A DNA stretch of 64,000 nucleotides from NCBI RefSeq assembly GCF_016920785.2, contig NW_024609846.1, forward strand, positions 89,244,570 through 89,308,569, written 5' to 3'. The first letter of the stretch is position 1. The number at the start of each line of letters is the position of its first letter. A model generated the notes under the pieces. It did not search any database, had not been told where the DNA came from, and saw only the letters and a program-made list of their open reading frames with translations. The translations under genes were made by a program, and so were the position numbers. The DNA is from Ixodes scapularis. Lineage: Eukaryota > Arthropoda > Arachnida > Ixodida > Ixodidae. This document shows positions 56,198 through 64,000 of the stretch, one piece after another.

Positions 56198-56455
56198 TGA
56201 TGATGATGATGGTTGGGGGTTTAATGGCGCAAGAGCAACTTAGGCCATATTGCGCCAAAACAGGGGTTTTTATAAGGAGCTTAGAAATGCAATTTAAAAT
56301 AACTGCAAGCTACAGCTGGTGTAAAAGGCCAGTTTCATGCAGGAATTTTATTACTCGATTGAACGATACCAAGGGTTGATCACCAAGTAGAAAATATGGA
56401 TGAAAAGGAAGATGACCTCGGAACAGTTCTGGGAAACATGACTGGCGCTGTTGAT

Positions 56456-59400
56456 TTAAAGATTTACAATGCCACAGGATGTGCAAGACATCATAGCTTT
56501 ACCACAGTTGTCGCAGAGCTTAACATCCTCATCGCAGAGCAGGTGCAGGTGAGTCAAACAGATATACCCAATTCTTAAGCGGCAAAGAAGAACTTCAACG
56601 TGACGGTCTTTATGAAAAGAGCTCTCCCATACCACCAGAAGGGGCTTGATGACGTGGAGCTTGTTCTCTTCTAACATATCCCAATCCAGCTGCTATGACT
56701 TCATAATCAATTTCTGTGTGGACGGTTTCAGATTTTGGTGTGGCAGGCCAAGGGGCAGTTTTGGGCACTCTTTCGCAGAGGCAGCAAGCAAGTCTGCTTT
56801 CTCATTGCCAGGAATACCCACGTGGCTTGGGACTCAGCAGAATTTGATCAGGTGTCCTTGTTGAAGAGCTCGATTTAACTGAACCCGAAGACGTTGCACA
56901 AGAGGGTTCTTGCTGTCTGTTAAAGAGGAAATTGCTAGAAAAACGCTCTGGGAATCGACAAACAGAATTGCTTTCTTGATATTGTTCTCTAACTGCTATA
57001 AAAATACCTGCAAGAGTGTTGAGTTGTCGAACTTTCCTTCAAAAGTTGATGTTTTAGACCCATCAGTGTAAAAATGCAAATAGTCCTTTTATTTCTGTTG
57101 TAAATTGGAAAACTCCTGTTGAAGAACAAATGGTGAAACAGCTCTATTTGTTTACTTGGACAGTGACCAGTCACAGGAGGTTGGTAGAAGGTCCCAAGGT
57201 GCAACTCTCTCATTGCTCCTGAGCAAAGCAGCCTCACTAAAGAGAAGATGGAGCGATGTTGTCATCCCTTGAACTCTGAAACTCAGTGGCCGAACAATAC
57301 TAGGCTTGTTCTCAAAGAGTCGGAAGGATCTAGAAGGTTGGAGGGCATCAAAGGTGGGATGTTGAGGATAGCTGAGTAACTTGTAAGCATAACAAAGACT
57401 CAAATATTGCATTCGTCTTTCCAGGGACATTTGATGTGTATCAGCATACAAGCTCAGCACAGGTGATGTTCGAAATGCCCCCGTGGAAAGTCGGAGCCCC
57501 GCCGGAGTAAGGAATTTTGGGTCCCTGGGCTAAGGCTGTTTAAGAGGCCCCTAATGGTGATATATGATGACTATGATGGTCGTGGTAACGACCATGACGG
57601 AAATATGTATGTTTCACCAACATATAAAATACTAATATCGTTCATTTTATGGTATATCTCGGAAGGTTTTTGGATCCGTAGAATCGATGATTAGGAAATT
57701 AGGGTTGCACTCGGTGGAAACGAAGCAGATGCGGTTGTGGATTAGAGGCTGTTTCGGAAATAGCCAATGACTCACAAAGAGGCACAAAACGCAAAGCAAT
57801 GAACGATTAGGGGAAATGATAAGTACGTGTCCCGCATGGTGAGCAGGGCCTTGTAAACATCCGTTGAAAAGTTGAAAATAATGACTCCGCATTCCTGTGA
57901 ACTTTTGTGCGACCAAGTCTACAATTTTATACAGCAGGTGTCTCTGCCGACTAATTAAGAACTTGTTTATTCATTTGGACATATTACTCTAAGCTAAGAA
58001 TAATAGGTCATACCTAAGAGGCAGGAAAAGTGTTGTCTCGCACTGGCAGATCACTGAGATCAGACACAGGCTCCAGAGCAGTTTCTTGCAGTTGCTGCAT
58101 ATCGAAAACTTTTGGGTGACATCTCAAGAGCCGGCTCCTTGACACGCCTGTTAGTGATAGAAAGAATGGCTTCGGGAGGTTCACCCATATTTCTTTTTGC
58201 TAGTTTTGAAACTTGTCGTTTCGGAGGAAAACTTTCAAATGGAACTACGCTAAATGAAAAAAAAAAAATAATGTGTAGCATGTATGTTGCTCGTGTAGCC
58301 TCCGGCAACACTTTTTTTTTTTTTGTTGCCTTTCAAGCCACCATTCTCCGCAAAATTCGTCGGGGCCCCAGTACAATAGAAAACCTCGTTGCCGTCCTAC
58401 CACCTGGCTTCAATTAAAGACTTCAAACGGGACCGCCAGCATCGACAACTTTGCTCCCTTCCACAAGAAGGGTGGGAGGCCACGCTAACATTTTGTTACT
58501 CTAGCAGTCTTTTACAACGAGCTCACGAACACCAGCTCGTTTAGAGAAGGCAAATTTTTGCAAGACTGTAGTGTCTAAAACCTCCTTTAGGTTTGAGCTG
58601 TTTTAAACTGAAACCGATCAGCCTTCTTTTTCTTTTTTTTTTTCTTTCATATTTCCAGGGGCCAGCAGCCCCCTTAGCCCGTACTTTAATCCGGCCCTGG
58701 ACGGGGTCCAACATCTTTAGGGCAGACGGACGCGCTGACCCATAAAAAATCGCGCCATAGTGCAGACGGGACCGCACCAAGGAGTTATAGAGTCGTAAGA
58801 GGCACCGTCTCTCAGACCCCCAAGACGTATGCGACAGGACTTTGAGGATGTTTGATGAACGCAGGCATTTCTGTTTCAACTCTTTCAAGTGAGCTTTTTA
58901 TCAAATATTATTCCTAAAAACTTGTGTTCCTCCTTTACAGATATAGCAACATCATTCAAGTGTAACACTGGATCTGGAAACAGGCCACGGCGGAGTGAAA
59001 AGGGAACGCAGATTGTGTTTTCGGGGGAGAACCTAAAGCCATTTTGATCAGCCCACTTGCTCATGTTATTGATTGTGAGCCGCAGTTGCCGTTCACAGTT
59101 GGACAAGTTACAAGAGGAAAGCAATATTTGCACTTCGTCTACATACATTGAATAGCATACAGATGGTGGTATAACCTTAGCCAGACTATTAATCTTCACG
59201 GCAAAGAGTGTAACGCTTAATACTCCACCCTGAGGGACGCCATTCTCCTGGGGAAAAATATCCAACAGGATAAAGCCCAAACGCACTTGGAAGGTCCAAC
59301 CCGTCAAGAAACTTTGAATGCAGCGAAGCATGCGACCTCGGACACCATACGAGTACAATCTCGAAGGACACCATATCTCCAAGTCGTGTCGTAAGCCTTT

Positions 59401-61143
59401 TGCAGGTCAAAGAAGACAGAAACACAATGCTGGCGATGGACAAATGCTTCCCGAATATAAGTTTCCCGGCGGACAAGGTGGTCAACCGTGGAGCGGTCCG
59501 CTCGGAAGCCGCATTGATTTTCATCAAACACACCCTCTGCCTCTAAAAAGTGGACAAGACGGCGATTAATAAGTCTCTCATAGGTTTTGCCCAGGCAGCT
59601 TGACAATGCAATCGGGCGATAGCTCGTCGGTAAGGAGGGTCTTTGCTGGGTTTCAGTAGAGGAATTATGTGTGCCATTTTCCAGCAGTCAGGAAAACAAG
59701 CAGCATCCCACAATAAATTAAAAAAGGTGAGGAAACTGTTTAAAGATGCAGGCGATAGTCTCCTTAGCATATCGTATTGAATCCTATTCGGCCCAGCCGC
59801 AGAGTCTTTTTTGACGCCGAGAGCCACTTCAAGCTCACACCGTGTAAATGGCTTGTTATATGGAACACTCTGAGCATCAGACAAAGAAATGGCTTGTTTT
59901 TCTGCTGCTGATCGAAACCTCTTAAAAGACTCACTATAATTCGCAGAGTTAGACACTTCCTGGGAGTGTTTACCAAGAACATTTGCTTGTTCCTTAAGCG
60001 ATGTTGCTGATGGGAAAAGAGGTATCCTGAAAGACCGATAGTCTCCCCTCATCTTCCTAAGATATGATCCCACACTCTCTTTGAAGAAACAAAACTACTC
60101 AAAGAGGTCACATACTTTCTCCACGAACTGCCTTTAGCTTGCCTTCGCGTCCAGCGAGCTTTCGCTCTTATTTTCTTGAATTCAAGTAGATTCCTTTGAG
60201 TGGGATAACGTCTAAAGATGCACCATGCCTTGTTTTGCAACTTGCGTGTTGTGGAGCAGTCCTTGTTCCACCATGGCTTGCACCTCTTGGGGAGTCGTCC
60301 AGAGGTCTGGGGGATACTGTGTGATGCGGCATTTATAATCGCTTCAGAAACGTACAGCGTGGCATCTTCAGGGCTTTTCTTTACGAGAACAGATGAATAA
60401 ATAAAAGCCTCCAAACAAAAAAGAGACCAATCAGCCTTTTCGCATTTCCACCTTGGAAGTCGTGTCGGAATGGAAGGAATTGGTATCGTGCTTTCTAAAA
60501 CAATAGGGAAATGATCGCTTCCAAAAAGGTTATTTAAAACCTTCCATGAAAAGCATGGAAGTAAAATTGGTGATGCAATAGAAAGGTCAATAGATGTAAA
60601 TGATTGATGTGCTGCACTAAAAAATGTAGGTTCCCTCCCATTAAAAAGACACAACCCAGATGAGAATAAAAACCGCTCTACGAAACCTCCACGTAAATCC
60701 TGGCGAGTACTACCCCACAAAGGGTGGTGGGCATTAAAATAGCCTAAAATTAAAAAAAAAGGTTGAGGTAATTGTTTTACAAGTGACTGATCAAGTTCAC
60801 TGATATGCAGTTGTGAGCTAGGTGGCAGATAAAGAGAAACTACCGTGATCAAACGGTCAACCAGAAGGCGCACCGCTACAGCCTCTAATGGCGTAGAAAG
60901 GGGGACCTCCGAGCAAGCAACACCACTCTGCACCACTAGTGCCACTCCTCCCGACATATTAGGGAAAAGTCTATCTTTCCTAAAAACTTGGTACGGACGT
61001 AAATTCTGCGTATCAGTGTTATTTAAATGTGTTTCTTGCAGGCTGATTGCAATGGGTTTCAGCTCGTCCATAAAATAATTTACCTCATCAATATTTCTCA
61101 TTAGACCACGGCAGTTCCACTGCATAAAATGGAACTTGCTCAT
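56456..61143 (-). pseudogene. I-clade LINE ORF2 (endonuclease, RT, RNase H), broken
   Basis: An open block 61143-60049 begins MSKFHFMQWNCRGLMRNIDE and holds the endonuclease (AISLQETHLNN, SGGVALVV, FGSDHFPIVLE). Frameshifts near 60060, 59600 and 59400 break the RT, which shows KKDSAAGPNRIQYDML, FFDLQKAYDTTW (motif A intact), ENGVPQGGVLS and YSMYVDEVQI, where motif C is YVDE instead of YVDD. After LKMLDPVQ at about 58697 a 1.2-kb insertion intervenes, and the frame resumes at 57475 with AFRTSPVLSLY. RNase H and the Cys-rich end (LCDNCGKAM) follow near 56800-56480. Inactive. Confidence 0.87.
57477..58694. mobile_element. hAT-like insertion inside the LINE
   Basis: It interrupts ORF2 between LKMLDPVQ and AFRTSPVLS, which are nearly adjacent in the sister copy. 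The ends are imperfect inverted repeats: GCCGGAGTAAGG, GGGCTAAGGCTG and GAGGCCCCTAA on the left, and the inverse of GCCGGATTAAAG, GGGCTAAGGGGGCTG and GGCCCCTGGA on the right. A few LINE codons are missing at the junction, so no clean duplication is seen. No transposase recognised. Confidence 0.65.
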
Positions 61144-61204
61144 TGTTTAAAAAACGAGTTAAAATGTGAGTAAAGAAGAACCGCTGGGAGAGTAAGTAAA
61201 AGTT

Positions 61205-62593
61205 CTAAAGCTGCCGCATGTGGCAAAAATTAATCCGCAATGTCACGTTGGTGGGATCACCGTTTTTTTTTATTTTATGATTACTCTTAATAGTCTGCCA
61301 CTCCATGTCGTCTTGGACAGACGCATGAGTGGAGACTTCTTCACACTCATCCATGGTCTCAGTTTCCTGAGGCGAGGCTTTTCCTGCAGGTTTCTTCAGG
61401 TACAGGGAACAGGGCACCATGCGCCGCCCGCGACCAGACCCAGCCAAAGGGGCAGAGGAGGTGCTGGGTGGAGCGTCACCCAAGTCGACCCGCTCCTGTC
61501 CCTTAGGCGCTGCAGGTGCGGCACGAGAGCCATGCCGCTCCTTCGATGATGCTCTCTCCAGGGAGTGTGGGCGAGAGTGTCCACCCTTCTCCCTGGAAGG
61601 AGAATGCGGAGGAGGGACGGTTGCAGTAGCCACCGGCCCATCCTGGGTCTGGGAGACAGCCAGAGAGGACAAAGGCTGTTGTCCCGTTGAAGCGCGAGGG
61701 TTCGCACTCTGGCTAGGAGGGTCGGTAGACCGCCCGGCCGAGATCGCACGCCCCGGAAGCTGAATGTTCAGCTGGGGCGTGGGGGACTGCAGCGGCTTCC
61801 CATAGTCCAGAAAGGACGCCTGGGTTGCAGCTGCAACCTTCAGTGGTGCAGGTCCCCGCTGCACCACTTGGGCGTAGCCGCCTTTTCGCACGATTGCAAA
61901 GCGACGGCGTGCTTCAGGATAAGAAAGGTTTTCGTTGACTATGAAGTTGAGGACCTCCTTCTCGTATTGCCATGTCTTGCATGATCTGGAGTATGCTGGG
62001 TGAGATTCTGAGCAGTTTACACAGTGTGGGTTGTTGGTACATGCATCGGCTTCGTGGTCGGTCTTGCTACACTTTGCACAGCCGGCCTTTCCACGGCAGC
62101 TTTGAGAGCCATGGCCAAATCTCTGGCACTTGACGCATCTACGGGGGTTTGGCACATAAGGCCGAACCCTGCAGCGCAGGTACCAGGCCCTCACAGCTTC
62201 AGGAAGGACGGTCGATTGGAAGGTGACTACCACATGTTTTGTCTTCGGCTCGTTCCCGTCACGACGCATGGTGATACGCCTTGCAGCTGTGACACCTTGG
62301 TCAGAGAGGCCTTCAACAATTTCAGTCTCAGAGCTGTCAAGAAGGTCATCCTCGGAGATAACTCCTTGAATGCTGTTTAACGTTCGCTGAGAAGAGACAG
62401 AGACGTCATAACCAGAAACAGACGTTAAGCCTAGTAGTCCACTACTCTGCTGATTCGTTTCCACCTCAACAAGTAAATCCCCAGAGCTCATTTTCTTTGC
62501 CTTGTAGTTTTTTCCAATTGCACCTTCAAGCACCTTTGCTACTAAGAATGGGGACATTTGTGAGAGTTGTTTGCCACCTTCAGAATGAATCAC
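61205..62593 (-). CDS. I-clade LINE ORF1 protein, open
   Basis: A 462-codon open frame for a gag-like nucleic-acid-binding protein that packages LINE RNA. The N-terminal third carries the LTSVSGYDVSVSSQRTLNSI and VISEDDLLDSSETEI blocks. The middle has three zinc knuckles: CVKCQRFGHGSQSC, CAKCSKTDHEADAC (both CX2CX4HX4C) and a variant CVNCSESHPAYSRSC. Then LNFIVNENLSYPEARRRFA and a Ser/Pro/Gln-rich tail with SREKGGHSRPHSLERASSKE. The Met at 62593 may not be the true start, because homology to the other copy (VAKVLEGAIG) begins soon after. It is the only intact LINE frame here, and its ORF2 partner is dead. Confidence 0.85.
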   Translation of the reverse strand: MIHSEGGKQLSQMSPFLVAKVLEGAIGKNYKAKKMSSGDLLVEVETNQQSSGLLGLTSVSGYDVSVSSQRTLNSIQGVISEDDLLDSSETEIVEGLSDQGVTAARRITMRRDGNEPKTKHVVVTFQSTVLPEAVRAWYLRCRVRPYVPNPRRCVKCQRFGHGSQSCRGKAGCAKCSKTDHEADACTNNPHCVNCSESHPAYSRSCKTWQYEKEVLNFIVNENLSYPEARRRFAIVRKGGYAQVVQRGPAPLKVAAATQASFLDYGKPLQSPTPQLNIQLPGRAISAGRSTDPPSQSANPRASTGQQPLSSLAVSQTQDGPVATATVPPPHSPSREKGGHSRPHSLERASSKERHGSRAAPAAPKGQERVDLGDAPPSTSSAPLAGSGRGRRMVPCSLYLKKPAGKASPQETETMDECEEVSTHASVQDDMEWQTIKSNHKIKKNGDPTNVTLRINFCHMRQL

Positions 62594-63060
62594 TAAAAAC
62601 TTGGAGAATTTGGAGGAAGGTCAGGTGTCTTTGCAGTCGTAGCTTCGGTGCGGACCCTTGGGACCGATCAGTGGCTTTTTGCCTAGAACCCATAAAGATG
62701 GAAAACAAGTTCAGTGCCTGGGTGCACCGCCCACCACGGAGCCCAACAAGGGGGTAGGTAATGTGCCATAGCAAGAAAGGCTTGGCTGACACAATTACAC
62801 TACCAGTGCTGCCCGGGCACTATACCCTAGTGTGGTTGCAGGGACAGGACCTGTTTCCACTCAAGGTTGGCCCTTGCCGCCTAAGAAGGTGAAAAAGGAA
62901 GGATGAGAGTGTAGAAGAAAAGAAAAAGAGGTGGGAGAAAAAGTCAAAGAAGGAAGAAGAGGGTAGAAGAGGCGACTGACTGAATCATCCTGGTCGGGCC
63001 AAGCCAGGACACCCGTCTACGAGAATCAGGGGTCGAAGCGATGTATTGCCTTGCCCGGAG
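62594..63060 (-). other. LINE 5' UTR, inner part
   Basis: Non-coding, matching 18260-18740 of the other copy (TCGTAGACGGGTGTCCTGGC, GACCAGGATGATTCAGTC, then a pyrimidine-rich stretch). Confidence 0.7.
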
Positions 63061-63281
63061 CGCACCGTCGGTGCACTTGGGGGATGATGAGGTCCTTTTT
63101 ATCAGGGAGAATCGCAGGCATGTGTGAGGGTGATGACGTGGTAGAAATCCTGTCGGTTGGGTTGTAAAATTTTTTCTCAGCGCTTTGTCCGTGCACTTCT
63201 TTCACTTGTCCTTTGTTCAATTTTTTGCGCTGTTTTCACGTTTGACAATGTTAAACAACCTAGCCCAACTTACCGCCTTGT
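63061..63281. mobile_element. About 220-bp insertion in the LINE 5' UTR
   Basis: Absent from the sister copy between the CCTTCGGGGCC and GGGC(A/G)A blocks. On the minus strand it starts with AAGTTGGGCTAGGTTGTTTA, the same leader motif as the hairpin element at 18775, but its body (AGCGCAAAAAATTGAACAAA) does not form a long hairpin. Confidence 0.55.
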
Positions 63282-63399
63282 TGGCCCCGAAGGGTCCGAA
63301 CATACCCCGGGCTCAGCTCAAACACTAGGGTCCCCTTTTCCCTGGACACGGGTTAAGCCACGCACAGCCAGACGTGGGTAGGCGAACCCACATGGCTCG

Positions 63400-63603
63400 G
63401 GGTTCGTAGTGACGCCACCCAACAAGCACCTACTAAAGTAGGTGCCCCCTCCGTGCGGGTATGGTGGCCCACGTGGCTGGGGTCCGTGGTGACGCTACTC
63501 ACCAAGCACCTAGCAGCTAAGGTGCAGGCGCCCCCTGCGGGGCTCGGGGTCCGTGGAGACGCCACTCTCCAAACACCTGCTTTCACAGGTGCCCCCTGCG
63601 GGG
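63400..63603 (-). promoter_or_regulatory. Tandem 5'-UTR monomers of the I-clade LINE
   Basis: Three diverged roughly 70-bp units on the minus strand, each with GGGGGCACCT, a small stem-loop (CACCTACTTTAGTAGGTG, CACCTGTGAAAGCAGGTG), GTGGCGTC and ACGGACCCCGAGCC. The decayed copy at 18037 has one unit. Arrays of this kind act as promoters in several LINE families; that role here is inference. Confidence 0.6.
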
Positions 63604-64000
63604 CCAAAATGTCGCCATAGCACAATCAGCGCCACAAACGCGTGCAGGGACACGCTGTTTCACGCGCTTCTGAACAAAAAGGAAAAATAAACGTGTGGAA
63701 TAAAATGATCAGATGCCACCATCCTAAGCGGAGCGCACATGAAGGGACCCTAGTTTAGGGTGATGCCATCGTTTGTAGTACCCGATGCCGACAGCACGCG
63801 GTCACAGGGAAAATACAAAGAAATTGCAGGAAACAAAATGTCGCCGCAGCACAGTCACCGCTATGAGCACGTGCAGAGATACTCTCTTTCACGCGCTTCA
63901 TAAAAAAAAATAAGATAAACTTTTGAAACAAAATGGTCAGATGTCATCACCCCAAGCAAAGCGCACATGAAGGCACTATAGTCATAGCAACTGACTTGCC
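63604..64000 (+). repeat. Satellite, period about 230 bp
   Basis: Units begin AAAATGTCGCCATAGCACAA at 63606 and AAAATGTCGCCGCAGCACAG at 63836. They share TTTCACGCGCTTC, ATGGTCAGATG-type and GCGCACATGAAGG blocks. A further fragment lies at 56100-56197 across the LINE. Confidence 0.85.

Larger units (their letters stand above)
56198..63603 (-). mobile_element. I-clade LINE, full length, with nested insertions
   Basis: Flanked by CCAAAATGT at 56189-56197 and 63604-63612 (9-bp target duplication). From 5' (right): a tandem 5' UTR, an open ORF1, a broken ORF2, then a 3' end with a CATCATCATCAA tail. The RNase H region FCxVPSHVGIPGNEKADLLA near 56780 supports the I clade. Insertions lie at 57477-58694 and about 63061-63281. 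The partner copy is at 18037-22062. Confidence 0.9.

Overview
This is a 64-kb piece of an animal nuclear genome, very probably from a hard tick (Ixodidae). The evidence is indirect. There are four copies of a tRNA-derived SINE that I recognise as close to the tick Ruka family, a spliced neprilysin-type (M13) peptidase gene with kilobase introns, and a dense load of I-clade and CR1 LINEs, hAT, MULE, PIF/Harbinger and Tc1/mariner-like elements. There is no bacterial or viral gene organisation, and I see no rRNA or tRNA gene and no CRISPR array.

Layout. 0-1.1 kb: a MULE transposon cut by the window edge. 1.1-9 kb: MITEs, dispersed repeats, a minisatellite and a SINE. 9.1-9.9 kb: a promoter-like GC-rich patch and the first two exons of an unassigned plus-strand gene. 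10-18 kb: more MITEs and an old duplication. 18.0-22.1 kb: a decayed I-clade LINE (+). 23.8-42.8 kb: the 3' half of a minus-strand M13 metallopeptidase gene, seven exons with consistent phases that carry the zinc-binding motifs and the C-terminal Cys-x-x-Trp. Its introns are filled with SINEs, a THAP-domain remnant, a second MULE and a hAT element carrying pieces of ribosomal protein uS5 and a Gypsy element. 43.9-49.3 kb: a hAT with 8-bp target duplications, a roughly 1-kb inverted-repeat element and a spliced, broken PIF/Harbinger transposase. 50.8-55.0 kb: a CR1 LINE (-) whose ORF1 begins with a 2A-like ribosome-skipping motif. 56.1-64 kb: a complete I-clade LINE (-) inserted in a roughly 230-bp satellite with a 9-bp target duplication. 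Its ORF1 is open and its ORF2 is dead.

How it fits together. The only recognisable host gene is the M13 peptidase. Its 5' exons must lie beyond 42.8 kb, probably beyond the window, so much of the right third is probably intron (inference). The rest is a layered record of transposition in which later elements sit inside earlier ones: hAT in LINE, mariner-like MITE in CR1 ORF1, hairpin retroposon in LINE ORF1.

Strongest candidates for something new: (1) a 2A-like motif fused to a hydrophobic leader in a CR1 ORF1; (2) two MULE families whose terminal inverted repeats are built from tandem arrays of short units; (3) a retroposed family that would be transcribed as a near-perfect hairpin RNA, with target duplications and an empty site in a sister LINE; (4) a hAT element carrying a ribosomal-protein gene fragment.
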